Of a stretch of DNA of 64,000 nucleotides, positions 21,402 to 31,232 are shown one piece after another. The notes beneath the pieces are model-generated. The model had not been told where the DNA came from, ran no database searches, and worked only from the letters and a program-made list of their open reading frames with translations. The stretch is from Trichomonas vaginalis G3 (taxonomy: Eukaryota; Parabasalia; Trichomonadida; Trichomonadidae). A program made the position numbers and the translations under genes. Numbering within the stretch: the stretch's first letter is position 1; every line of letters starts with the position of its first letter. The stretch covers positions 19,312,082-19,376,081 of the forward strand of contig NC_067207.1 of the NCBI RefSeq assembly GCF_026262505.1, written 5' to 3'.

Positions 21402-21588
21402 CAGGATGTTTTATTGTCGTCTAAAAAAGAGATTTTACAAGCATCTTTTGGTACCTAAATAAAGGAAAAACATCAATTCCATCTATGGTTATAGTGTGCA
21501 AACACTCATAATATATGGAGTAGCTAATTCTATTATTCGAAAATTCGCATTGTCATCTAAAACCCCCAGACGACAATAATAATACCCC
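21402..21588. mobile_element. Miniature transposon, short copy (Mutator-like family)
   Basis: The terminal inverted repeats share TTATTGTCGTCT; the left begins CAGGATGTTTTATTGTCGTC and the right ends CGACAATAATAATACCCC. The interior is nearly the same as the copy at 41373-41664 (GGTACCTAAATAAAGGAA, ACATCAATTCCATCTATG). TTTTTTG occurs on both flanks, a weak target duplication. It codes for nothing. Confidence 0.85.
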
Positions 21589-21673
21589 TTTTTTGATTTG
21601 TTCATAAGTATAAATATTTTAATGATTTTAAAAATCAGTTTATTGACAAGAAAAAATAAAAAATATGCTAAAT

Positions 21674-24600
21674 TTAAGTGTTCTTGAGGCTGTTGAGAAC
21701 ATTTTCAATGGAGTACTTAGAATCGATTCTCTTTGTTGTTGCCTGAGTGTGAATTGGCTCAATAACGATCGGGAAGTCCCAATCTGGTTTGGAATAGTCG
21801 ACATCTTCTGGATCATCAGATTCCATCTGCTGCTGGTTGAAATTCTTTGTTTGTTTGGCCAATTCCGCGAACTTTTGTGGAGAAGGAGACCTTCTTCTGT
21901 CCGGAATCTTTGTTTGTCTGGCAGGAGACTTCTGAACAGGCTTTTCATTATCACTAGATGACGAAGATGAAGAAATCTTCTTTGGAAACTCCTTTTCTGA
22001 ATCAGATTCCGATGATGAAGAAGATATCTTGGTCGGAGATGGCTTTCTGACTGGTGATGGCTTTCTTGCTGGTGATGGCTTCCTTTGTGGTGGCTTGACT
22101 GGCTCAACAACTTCGTCGTCGCTTGAATCGAAGAAATTCTTCTTCTTTTGTGGTTCTTCCTTCTTCGGAGGTGGAGATTCTACGATTTCTTCGACGACTT
22201 TCTTCACTGGCTCCTCTTTCTTCGGTGGAGGAACGTCTGATTCTGATGATGATGAAGAATCCAAAACATTTTTAGCTGGTTCTTGTTTCTTGGGTGGAGG
22301 AAGTTCCTCTTCGTCGGATGATGATGACGATAAGGCTTTCTTTGGCTCTGGTTTCTTTGGAGGAGGCAAATTTTCTTCTTCTGATGAAGAAGATGAAGAA
22401 ATCTTCTTAGCAGGAGCTGCTTTCTTTGGTTCTGGCTTCTTTGGCGGTGGTAATTCATCTTCTTCCTCAGATGATGAAGATGAAATCTTTTTAACTGGCT
22501 CTGGCTTCTTCGGAGGAGGCAATTCTTCATCTGATGATGATTCTGAGAGTTTCCTCTTTGGCTCTGGCTTCTTTGGTGGTGGTAATTCGTCATCTGAAGA
22601 AGAAGAAAGTTTTTGAACAGGCTGAGGCTTTTTAGGATGTGGTAATTCATCTTCTGATGATGAGGAAGAGATTTTCTTGGCTGGCTCTGGTTTCTTTGGA
22701 GGAATTTCTTCATCTGAAGAAGATGAAAGTTTTTGAACAGGTTGTGGCTTCTTTGGTGGTGGCAAATCATCGGATGATGATGAAGATGAAATCTTCTTGG
22801 CTGGTTCTGGCTTCTTTGGTGGGATTTCCTCTTCATCTGAAGATGATGAAAGTTTTTTAGCTGGTTCTGGCTTCTTTGGAGGAGGAAGATCTTCTTCATC
22901 GGATGAGGATGATGAAAGTTTCTTCTTTGGCTCTGGTTTCTTAGGTGGAGGCAAATCTTCATCGGATGATGAGGAGAAAATGGATTTCCTTGCTTGTTTC
23001 TTAGGTGGTGGTAATTCATCGTCTTCTTCTTCATCTTCGATTAGCTTCTTTGGCTGTTGTTTCTTCGGAGGAGGCAAATCTTCAGATGATGAAGAAGAAA
23101 TCAAAGGTTTCTTAGCAGGAGCTGCCTCTTTCTTAGGTGGAGGTAATTCATCATCGGAAGAAGATGATTCTTTGACTGGTTCTGGCTTCTTTTCTGGAGA
23201 TTTCTCTTCTGATTCTGAATCTGAAGATAATTTCTTCTTCTTTGGCGGAGGAAGTTCATCATCGCTCGATGTAGAGCTGAAAACGCTCTTCTTAGGGGCT
23301 GGTTTCTCATCATCAGAAGATGATGAAGAAATCTTCTTCTTTGGAGGCTGTTTGTCATCTTCATCGCTTGATGATGATAAAAATACTTTCTTCTTCTTAG
23401 AACTAGAGCTTGAATCCGTTGATTTCTTTTCATCTTTCTTTGAATCCGATTTTTCGGACTTTTCTTCCTTGTTTTCCTCGTGAACTTCCTCTTTGGCCTC
23501 TTCTTTCTTCTCTTCTTCCTCATTCTGTTTGAGATCTTCTTTTGGTGGCTCTTCTACGACAGGAGCGTACTTATCTTCAATTCCCCAGAGGTCCATTTGT
23601 TCCTTGGAGATGTACTGTGGGAATCTGAACTCGATCGTGTCCGGTTCTGTTTCATCATATCTATTGATCGGAAGTAATGGAGAATCCCAGGCCTGCGCGT
23701 ACTCTTTAACGCTAGAGAATTCTTCGCGCTGCTCTTCTGTGAGGATTCTATTGTAAATTGGAAGGTTTTCTCCTCTGGCTTTTGCCAATAATTTCTTTAT
23801 ATCCTGAACGTTGTCCTTCCAGTTGGGGAATTTCGTAACGAGCTCGGCGAGGTCAGCAAGTGGAGGTACAAATAAAACGTGCTCTTCTTTTGTGGAAAGG
23901 TCAGATGCGAGTTTTTGAAGAGGTTCTATCTGTTCCATATTGACTCTGTCGATGGAAACCTGCTTGATGGACCTGGATTCCATTACGAGTTGGTTCAAAG
24001 CTGTAATGAAGGCGTCTCCGAGTGATCCATTTAATATCTTGAGATTTTCAAGGAAATTGAGTTTCGGAATGAGCTGATTGAACTTCTCAATGTCTGTAAC
24101 GATGAAGTTTTGGATGACAAGTGTACGAAGAGTTGACGTATCTGGAAGATTTTCGATAATCTTGTCGAAAAGCTCTTTGCTCTCTTCTTTCATTCCGAAA
24201 TCGATTGAAAGATACTCAAGGTGCTTGCAGGCGAGTACGAAATCGATCAGTTTTGGAGTAAGATTTGGTCCGATTACCAAACCTTTGAAATTACTGCATT
24301 TGGAGGCATTGAACTCGAACTCTTGGACAAAGGAACCATTTATGTGTAATCTGATTCCATTTTGGAAGGTTGTTCCCTGTAATAATTTGATTAATTCTGT
24401 AAATGCAGCTCCTTCAAAGGTTAAGAAGGACAAATCAAGGCGTTCGAGTTGTGGGATATCGATTTTCTCTGGGAACAATTGACAAATATTGGCAGAAATG
24501 TTAAGCCAGCGAAGATTTGCCATTTTGAGGTTGGAAATCTGGGTAAGGATAGTTCCTGTGTTAACTCCGATAGCAGGCATTGATAATATGTAGATATTTG

Positions 24601-25597
24601 GTAATTTCGGTGCAATTGTTTCGAGTTGTGGGTAGATATTGTGATCAATTGCGAGGTACAAGAGAGTTTCAGCGATGGATTCGTTGAAAAACTCATTTGC
24701 GAAGTATTGCATGTCTTCCTGTAAGAAAGCGTTGTAGAAACAAAGGGATCTGACGTGTTTTTCGGAAAGTTTTTGATTAAGTTTCTTCAAATTGTCCGAA
24801 GATAGGCTTGTGTTAATAAATGAAAAGCAATTTGCGGCGTACTTATCGAAATTGTCAAGGAGATCTTTGAAATGCTCATCAGAAGGGATACTGAAGCCCA
24901 GATGGCGGTAATGAAGGTCTCTCTTAGCAACATACTTGACGATTTCGGCGTAGATCGATTTGGCAGGCTTCTCCGCAGCAAATGTGAAAGATTTTGAATT
25001 TCTCTTGAATCCGAATGCATAAAGGATGGTAAACAAGTAATCAGCCACTGGCCTCTGTGGTGGGATTGCTATGTCTGTTATATTGTTAGCAAGCAAATAA
25101 TAGACTAAGTTGCTAATTTCAAGAGGCATTGACTTTCCTACTTTGACAAGTAGGTTGTTAAAGCCGAAATTAGTTGTTACAACGGAGTATGGGAAGTTCT
25201 TTGATACTGAAGAGTCGTATCCAATCTTTGCTACTTTATCCGGGTTAAATGAACGGCACAGATAGCTTTGGATGATTCCGTAAATATTGTCGACATCAGG
25301 AGATTCAAATCTGATTTGTGAAGGATTTTTTGTTTCCTGATTAAAGTAAATTTCGATTCTGTTTGATTTTGGCTCGTTTATCCTCCTTACTTCACTAGTG
25401 TCGATAAACAAAAATTTCCTGTCTGGTTTCTTTCCTTTGTAATACTCAATCTTATTAGTCGTTATTACGATATTTCGGGCATCGCCTCCTTTTCCAGAGT
25501 CGTGGAGTTTGCGAACAGCTCCGACGTACAAGATAGTGCTACCTGCCTTCTTCTCGGCATCAACAATAGCTTGGAACTCTTGATCTTCTTTGCCCAT
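21674..25597 (-). CDS. CARMIL-like PH/leucine-rich-repeat protein with long acidic Ser/PPPKK tail
   Basis: The 1307-residue protein starts MGKEDQEFQAIVDAEKK. Residues about 1-130 resemble a CARMIL-type PH domain (DRKFLFIDTSEVRRINEP, then NRIEIYF). Residues about 200-600 contain leucine-rich repeats (NLRWLNISANICQLFP, LERLDLSFLTFEGA, CKHLEYLSIDFG). From about residue 700 to 1250 there is a repetitive tail of SSSSDEELPPPKKPEP units, about 25 to 30, with alternating Ser/acidic patches suited to casein kinase 2 and Pro/Lys patches suited to membrane or SH3-like binding. CARMIL proteins regulate actin capping. The C-terminus (MESDDPEDVDYSKPDWDFP) is not repetitive. The CARMIL assignment is moderately sure. 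Confidence 0.7.
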   Translation of the reverse strand: MGKEDQEFQAIVDAEKKAGSTILYVGAVRKLHDSGKGGDARNIVITTNKIEYYKGKKPDRKFLFIDTSEVRRINEPKSNRIEIYFNQETKNPSQIRFESPDVDNIYGIIQSYLCRSFNPDKVAKIGYDSSVSKNFPYSVVTTNFGFNNLLVKVGKSMPLEISNLVYYLLANNITDIAIPPQRPVADYLFTILYAFGFKRNSKSFTFAAEKPAKSIYAEIVKYVAKRDLHYRHLGFSIPSDEHFKDLLDNFDKYAANCFSFINTSLSSDNLKKLNQKLSEKHVRSLCFYNAFLQEDMQYFANEFFNESIAETLLYLAIDHNIYPQLETIAPKLPNIYILSMPAIGVNTGTILTQISNLKMANLRWLNISANICQLFPEKIDIPQLERLDLSFLTFEGAAFTELIKLLQGTTFQNGIRLHINGSFVQEFEFNASKCSNFKGLVIGPNLTPKLIDFVLACKHLEYLSIDFGMKEESKELFDKIIENLPDTSTLRTLVIQNFIVTDIEKFNQLIPKLNFLENLKILNGSLGDAFITALNQLVMESRSIKQVSIDRVNMEQIEPLQKLASDLSTKEEHVLFVPPLADLAELVTKFPNWKDNVQDIKKLLAKARGENLPIYNRILTEEQREEFSSVKEYAQAWDSPLLPINRYDETEPDTIEFRFPQYISKEQMDLWGIEDKYAPVVEEPPKEDLKQNEEEEKKEEAKEEVHEENKEEKSEKSDSKKDEKKSTDSSSSSKKKKVFLSSSSDEDDKQPPKKKISSSSSDDEKPAPKKSVFSSTSSDDELPPPKKKKLSSDSESEEKSPEKKPEPVKESSSSDDELPPPKKEAAPAKKPLISSSSSEDLPPPKKQQPKKLIEDEEEDDELPPPKKQARKSIFSSSSDEDLPPPKKPEPKKKLSSSSSDEEDLPPPKKPEPAKKLSSSSDEEEIPPKKPEPAKKISSSSSSDDLPPPKKPQPVQKLSSSSDEEIPPKKPEPAKKISSSSSEDELPHPKKPQPVQKLSSSSDDELPPPKKPEPKRKLSESSSDEELPPPKKPEPVKKISSSSSEEEDELPPPKKPEPKKAAPAKKISSSSSSEEENLPPPKKPEPKKALSSSSSDEEELPPPKKQEPAKNVLDSSSSSESDVPPPKKEEPVKKVVEEIVESPPPKKEEPQKKKNFFDSSDDEVVEPVKPPQRKPSPARKPSPVRKPSPTKISSSSSESDSEKEFPKKISSSSSSSDNEKPVQKSPARQTKIPDRRRSPSPQKFAELAKQTKNFNQQQMESDDPEDVDYSKPDWDFPIVIEPIHTQATTKRIDSKYSIENVLNSLKNT

Positions 25598-25923
25598 ATA
25601 ACTATTAAAGTAAACTACACAAAAATTGAGAACTTTTCATTACATTTTGCAACTCACCGCGATTTTAACTTTTAGAATTGCATGATTTCTCTTGAGAGAG
25701 ACTGTGTCGATGAAAATTTGATTTCACTTTTCATGCGCAATATATTTGACACGAGTCAAACTTAATTTAATAAATATTAATACTCACATATAATGCAATC
25801 TATTTCGAAACTTTCACTTTTATCATTGTACTCTCAATTTTTGTGAAGATTGAATGGAATAATTTAGGTGAATGAGAAAAAAATAAATAATTTTGAACCA
25901 AAGACAGTTACTTTTAACAAAAT
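25598..25923. other. Spacer between two minus-strand genes
   Basis: This AT-rich spacer of 326 bases holds the upstream region of the CARMIL-like gene. TTTACTTTAATAG about 10 bases before its ATG is only a poor initiator match. Nothing else was recognised. Confidence 0.5.
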
Positions 25924-28359
25924 TTAGTTTTCAGCTGGAGTTTCTTCCTTCTTCTCTTCCTCCTTCTTTTCCTCTTCCTTCTTTTCGTCGTCCTTCTTAT
26001 CCTTCTTAGAAGATGAGGATGAAGAAGAGGATGAGCTAGAGTCTTCGTCCTTGTCATCATCCTTCTTTTCTTCTTCAGCCTTCTTTGTAGCCTCCTCTTC
26101 AGCAGCCTTCTTCGCTGCCTCTTCTTCGGCGGCCTTCTTAGCTGCTTCTTCTTCAGCGGCCTTTCTGGCGGCTTCCTCTTCAGCAGCCTTACGTGCGGCC
26201 TCTTCTTCGGCGGCCTTTCTGGCAGCTTCTTCCTCAGCAGCCTTTCTGGCGGCTTCCTCTTCAGCAGCCTTACGTGCGGCCTCTTCTTCAGCGGCCTTTC
26301 TGGCAGCTTCTTCTTCGGCAGCCTTGCGAGCGGCCTCTTCTTCAGCAGCCTTTCTGGCAGCTTCTTCGGCAGCCTTTCTGGCAGCTTCTTCGGCAGCCTT
26401 TCTGGCAGCTTCTTCTTCGGCAGCCTTACGTGCGGCCTCTTCTTCAGCGGCCTTTCTGGCAGCTTCTTCTTCGGCAGCCTTGCGAGTGGCCTCTTCTTCA
26501 GCAGCCTTTCTGGCAGCTTCTTCGGCAGCCTTTCTGGCAGCTTCTTCTTCAGCAGCCTTTCTGGCAGCTTCCTCTTCAGCAGCCTTACGTGCGGCCTCTT
26601 CTTCAGCAGCCTTTCTGGCGGCTTCTTCTTCAGCAGCCTTACGTGCGGCCTCTTCTTCAGCAGCCTTACGTGCGGCTTCCTCTTCAGCAGCCTTTCTGGC
26701 AGCTTCTTCCTCAGCAGCCTTTCTGGCGGCTTCCTCTTCAGCAGCCTTACGTGCAGCTTCTTCTTCGGCAGCCTTACGTGCGGCCTCTTCTTCAGCGGCC
26801 TTTCTGGCAGCTTCCTCTTCGGCGGCCTTGCGAGCGGCCTCTTCTTCAGCGGCCTTTCTGGCAGCTTCTTCCTCAGCAGCCTTACGTGCGGCCTCTTCTT
26901 CAGCAGCCTTTCTGGCGGCTTCCTCTTCAGCAGCCTTACGTGCGGCTTCCTCTTCAGCAGCCTTTCTGGCGGCCTCTTCTTCAGCAGCCTTTCTGGCAGC
27001 TTCCTCTTCAGCAGCCTTACGTGCGGCCTCTTCTTCAGCAGCCTTTCTGGCGGCTTCCTCTTCAGCAGCCTTACGTGCGGCCTCTTCTTCAGCAGCCTTT
27101 CTGGCGGCCTCTTCTTCAGCAGCCTTTCTGGCAGCTTCCTCTTCAGCAGCCTTACGTGCGGCCTCTTCTTCAGCAGCCTTTCTGGCGGCTTCTTCTTCAG
27201 CAGCCTTACGTGCGGCCTCTTCTTCAGCAGCCTTACGTGCGGCTTCCTCTTCAGCAGCCTTTCTGGCAGCTTCTTCCTCAGCAGCCTTTCTGGCGGCTTC
27301 CTCTTCAGCAGCCTTACGTGCAGCTTCTTCTTCGGCAGCCTTGCGAGCGGCCTCTTCTTCAGCGGCCTTTCTGGCAGCTTCTTCTTCAGCAGCCTTTCTG
27401 GCAGCTTCCTCTTCAGCAGCCTTTCTGGCAGCTTCCTCTTCAGCAGCCTTTCTGGCAGCTTCTTCCTCAGCAGCCTTACGTGCGGCCTCTTCTTCAGCAG
27501 CCTTTCTGGCGGCTTCCTCTTCAGCAGCCTTACGTGCGGCCTCTTCTTCAGCAGCCTTGCGAGCGGCCTCTTCTTCAGCAGCCTTTCTGGCAGCTTCCTC
27601 TTCAGCAGCCTTACGTGCGGCCTCTTCTTCAGCAGCCTTACGTGCGGCTTCCTCTTCAGCAGCCTTTCTGGCAGCTTCTTCCTCAGCAGCCTTTCTGGCG
27701 GCTTCCTCTTCAGCAGCCTTACGTGCAGCTTCTTCTTCGGCAGCCTTGCGAGCGGCCTCTTCTTCAGCGGCCTTTCTGGCAGCTTCTTCTTCGGCAGCCT
27801 TGCGAGCGGCCTCTTCTTCAGCAGCCTTTCTGGCAGCTTCCTCTTCAGCAGCCTTTCTGGCAGCTTCTTCCTCAGCAGCCTTACGTGCGGCCTCTTCTTC
27901 GGCGGCCTTGCGAGCGGCTTCCTCTTCAGCAGCCTTCTTCGCTGCTTCTTCAGCGGCCTTCTTTGCTGCTTCTTCAGCGGCCTTCTTTGCTGCTTCTTCA
28001 GCGGCCTTCTTTGCAGCATCATCTTCAGCTGCCTTCTTTGCAGCATCATCTTCAGCTGCCTTTGTAGATTCGTCCTTCTTTCCTTTCTTCTTAGATGATG
28101 AAGATGAAGAAGATGAGGATGAAGAAGATTCTTCCTTATCTTTCTTCTCCTTCTTCTCTTCCTTCTTTTCTTCCTTCTTTACTTCTTCGGCCTTTTCTTC
28201 CTTCTTTTCTTTTGTTTCTTCTTTAGCATTTTCGACTGATGCAACTTGAGCTGGCTTTTTTTCAGCCTTAGCTTCTTCAGGCTTCTTTACTTTTGGCTGA
28301 GCTTTAAGGGCTCTTGGTAAATGACCTGGGTCATTAGGCTTTGATGCACTGCAACCCAT
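25924..28359 (-). CDS. Dual-acylation-motif protein with about 70 AARKAAEEE repeats
   Basis: The 811-residue protein starts MGCSASK, a strong N-myristoylation signal (Gly2, Ser6) with a palmitoylatable Cys3, so it probably sits on the inner face of a membrane. A Lys/Glu-rich linker and a polyserine run follow. Residues about 105-760 are a charged array of the nonapeptide AARKAAEEE with [13 protein letters not shown] variants, then a second polyserine run and a KKEEEKKEE tail. The repeat lacks hydrophobic heptads and fits a long single alpha-helix; about 640 residues at 0.15 nm each gives a rod near 100 nm. Long open frames on the other strand are by-products of the 27-bp repeat. No homologous function was recognised. 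Confidence 0.8.
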   Translation of the reverse strand: MGCSASKPNDPGHLPRALKAQPKVKKPEEAKAEKKPAQVASVENAKEETKEKKEEKAEEVKKEEKKEEKKEKKDKEESSSSSSSSSSSSKKKGKKDESTKAAEDDAAKKAAEDDAAKKAAEEAAKKAAEEAAKKAAEEAAKKAAEEEAARKAAEEEAARKAAEEEAARKAAEEEAARKAAEEEAARKAAEEEAARKAAEEEAARKAAEEEAARKAAEEEAARKAAEEEAARKAAEEEAARKAAEEEAARKAAEEEAARKAAEEEAARKAAEEEAARKAAEEEAARKAAEEEAARKAAEEEAARKAAEEEAARKAAEEEAARKAAEEEAARKAAEEEAARKAAEEEAARKAAEEEAARKAAEEEAARKAAEEEAARKAAEEEAARKAAEEEAARKAAEEEAARKAAEEEAARKAAEEEAARKAAEEEAARKAAEEEAARKAAEEEAARKAAEEEAARKAAEEEAARKAAEEEAARKAAEEEAARKAAEEEAARKAAEEEAARKAAEEEAARKAAEEEAARKAAEEEAARKAAEEEAARKAAEEEAARKAAEEEAARKAAEEEAARKAAEEEAARKAAEEEAARKAAEEEAARKAAEEEAARKAAEEEAARKAAEEAARKAAEEEATRKAAEEEAARKAAEEEAARKAAEEEAARKAAEEAARKAAEEAARKAAEEEAARKAAEEEAARKAAEEEAARKAAEEEAARKAAEEEAARKAAEEEAARKAAEEEAARKAAEEEAAKKAAEEEAAKKAAEEEATKKAEEEKKDDDKDEDSSSSSSSSSSSKKDKKDDEKKEEEKKEEEKKEETPAEN

Positions 28360-28785
28360 TCTTTATTATATGTGGCTAGACGAGTTGTCAAATCACAACC
28401 GTTTTTCCATAAATTTTTATACTGATATTGGATTATATTAATATTTTTTGTTGCTTTTAATGCATGGCCAAATTTCGAAAGAATCTATCGTCTTTTTATA
28501 TTTATTTACAACTTTTAAATATTTGGTTAGACTAGATGGATTTAATATTTCAGAACCAACAAACTGTTTATCAAATAATTGAAATCAACGATAGAAATCA
28601 AATCAAAATGCGATACAAATTCTTAAAATCCAAAATTTTAAAATTCGAATCTATACATAAATGCAATACTAAATATTCATTAAAATAAAAATAATAAACG
28701 GTTATAATTGTTATAGACCGAAAATATATTTTTTCGGTTTTCTCTTCAAATAATTGAAAGAATGATACTATTATAGGTTTATTTA
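28360..28785. other. Gene-free AT-rich spacer
   Basis: The region upstream of the repeat-protein gene contains no credible frame, RNA gene or repeat. The 74-codon minus-strand frame inside is compositionally random. CCACATATAATAAAG just before the ATG of the repeat-protein gene may be the promoter. Confidence 0.5.
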
Positions 28786-30216
28786 AGGGTTTCGTTTTGC
28801 TAAAATTGTGAGAGAGGGTCAAAGTTGCTATTTGTCACTTTTCCACAAGAATATAATGGGGAAAAAGTTATCATATAGTTGATCTCATTCAGTGAGGTGA
28901 GAGATGCATGTAGTGTAATGTGATAAACAGTGGGATTGCTGCTCTAAGTCCTAGGTTCGAGACACATTGGCTTCATTTTTCTCTTTTTTATTGACGTAAA
29001 CTATTCAATTTTTGTGTTCTCCATTCAAATTTCAGAATTTTTTTTGCAGATTTCACGCTACATTCGAAGTTACCTTTTGTAACAACCACCACTGCCTACG
29101 AAAGACGAAAGTGTGTCACGATTTCACCCGGAAATCCGACGGTTGTTTAAGAGTATGCACTTTTGTCACCTACTCCTAAAATTGTCACTTTTATAGCATA
29201 TTTGTTTTTGGATGTTTTGCGAAACCAAAAAACAAAAAACTATGATATACAATGTGTGTGTAAAGAAAATACTTTATTTACTAGTTAAAAAATCATTTGG
29301 TATTGATCAAGTTATTTTTTCTGGATAAGATATTATATGGATAATTGGATAGAAAATACAATTATATAATCTTGTACCTGGTTTAATTAAGCTAATTGTC
29401 ATCAGAAACTTGTAATTTTTATGAATTTCAGATTTTCTTTTCATTACTGCTTTTCTTAATAGGTCAAGTTCTTATTTACGTTATAAAGTATGATATTTAC
29501 AAATATCAAGTTATCATGTTTTTTGAGAAATTATGAGAAACAAACAAAAATGAAAAAGATAGGAATAGCAATGAATAGTGATGTGGGTATAGAAAATGTA
29601 AGAGATATGAATGCAAAGCAATCAGTATTTAGGATATTGACCATAGATTTCGAAAAAAAAATGCTGCATATTGAGCGAAAACTATGATTATATTATAAGG
29701 CTGTCATTTAAAGCATAATGAAACTATTCCCTTTTCATTTTAATCGAATAAGATAGTAAAGATTTTTGAATTAGCTAGAAACTGATGAGATGTTTTCACA
29801 AATCAGATTTTTAATCTCTATAATGCATAATTCACTCAATATCTCAATTTTGATATTGCGAGATATTTTTGCTATCGGTTTCGCAATTTTGACACAATAG
29901 CAAGAGGGTTCTATAAGCATTATTATCAACGTAGAATCTGAATATCATATCAGAAAATGTCGCAAATCTGACATTTACCCGACCAAATAGCAAAAATAAT
30001 TGAATACTTTTCGCAAAAACTTTAAAAATCGATAAAAATATGAAATATAGATATTAAAGAGACTTTTTATATAATATTCATAAAGATTTTCCAAAAATAT
30101 GATACCGCAAAATTAAAAAAGTGACGTCTTGAGTGGAGTCAAAGGTCGAAATTGCTAGCTAAATGTTTTTTTAGCGAAATTGCGTATTGTACGTTTTTTT
30201 CGCAAAACGAAACCCT
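28786..30216. mobile_element. Non-autonomous or decayed transposon with 15-bp inverted ends and TA flanks
   Basis: Perfect terminal inverted repeats AGGGTTTCGTTTTGC (28786-28800) and GCAAAACGAAACCCT (30202-30216) are each bordered by TA on the outside, as expected for a TA-duplicating (Tc1/mariner-type) insertion. The length, 1431 bp, is close to a full mariner, but no frame above about 65 codons and no DDE motif is visible, so the interior is either unrelated or fully decayed. A tRNA B-box-like GGTTCGAGAC occurs near 28950 without a foldable tRNA around it. Confidence 0.6.
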
Positions 30217-30703
30217 TAGTTTATTATATTATATAGCATATAATCATGCTATAGCCGAAAATTATAAGTTTTGAGAAGATTGAATATAACACAAATAAAT
30301 TTGAATCTAAGTTAAATTGCTTGTTGTTTTTAATAGCTATTCAATGAGAAATCCAATATTACAAAATTCAAATTGAATGATTGAAAGAACAGAAAAAGTC
30401 ATTCTTTTCAATTTCGAATATGTTTCATTGTATTTATAATTATATGGCAAATAAGATATTTAAACTTGATTTTTGAAGGAAAATTCACAAAATTGAATAA
30501 ATTCAAATAATTTTTATTCAAAAATAAACTAGTTATTTGAGTTTAATACCAATTATCTATTCAAACTACAAAGTTTGTAATTTAAAATATTTTGTGAGAT
30601 CAGATTGAATTAATTCAAGGTTCTTTTCAATTAATATTAATGACCATATTACGCATTTTCGAACATTCTAAACCAAATATATAAAAATGGGAGACGAATG
30701 TTA

Positions 30704-31058
30704 AATTTTCTAGACATAAAGAAGTTGTTTACCGAGTTTTAGCTCTTATCTCTAACAAAAAATTAATTTTTAAAAAAATGACCGAATACGTTTCACAGCG
30801 AGAAAAAAATAAAAGGCAAGATAGAATTTTCTAGACATAAAGAAGTTGTTTACCGAGTTTTAGCTCTTATCTCTAACAAAAAATTAATTTTTAAAAAAAT
30901 GACCGAATACGTTTCACAGCGAGAAAAAAATAAAAGGCAAGATAGAATTTTCTAGACATAAAGAAGTTGTTTACCGAGTTTTAGCTCTTATCTCTAACAA
31001 AAAATTAATTTTTAAAAAAATGACTGAATACGTTTCACAGCGAGAAAAAAATAAAACT
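30704..31058. repeat. Three tandem copies of a 121-bp unit
   Basis: The unit starting TTTTCTAGACATAAAGAAGT recurs at 121-base spacing (TAGACATAAA at 30711, 30832 and 30953). The copies are nearly identical; the third has GACTGAATACG for GACCGAATACG and ends at CGAGAAAAAAATAAAA. The array lies about 150 bases upstream of the integrase gene. Confidence 0.95.
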
Positions 31059-31224
31059 GTACACTGATTTTCATTTTCATTTCCAGTCACTTTACTTATT
31101 ATTTTTTCTTTTTTTCATTTTAATTATAAATTATTTCATAATACGTTTATTTACGTTACCATTTTCTTTATTCTTTTGAATTCCATACTAGACACTTATA
31201 GAATATTTTGATTGTTAACGTACT

Positions 31225-31229
31225 TCATT
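31225..31229 (+). promoter_or_regulatory. Initiator-like motif (TCATT) before the integrase gene
   Basis: TCATT fits the trichomonad initiator TCAYW and sits 4 to 8 bases before the ATG at 31233. It favours that ATG over the in-frame non-ATG codon at 31212. Confidence 0.5.
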
Positions 31230-31232
31230 AGA

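Noticed and set aside
22029-23483. Plus-strand Gly/Ser/Phe-rich frames opposite the CARMIL-like tail
   Set aside because: Shadow frames of the repetitive minus-strand tail, whose PH/LRR body shows which strand is real.
26051-28249. Very long plus-strand open frames (Ala/Ser-rich and Pro/Gln/Leu-rich) opposite the nonapeptide gene
   Set aside because: They are shadows: a 27-bp repeat without stops in one frame is open in others too, and only the minus-strand frame has unique, meaningful ends (MGCSASK start, charged tail).
28890-28970. Possible tRNA gene with a GGTTCGAGAC B-box
   Set aside because: The T-stem pairs at only two of five positions and no acceptor stem or anticodon arm can be formed.
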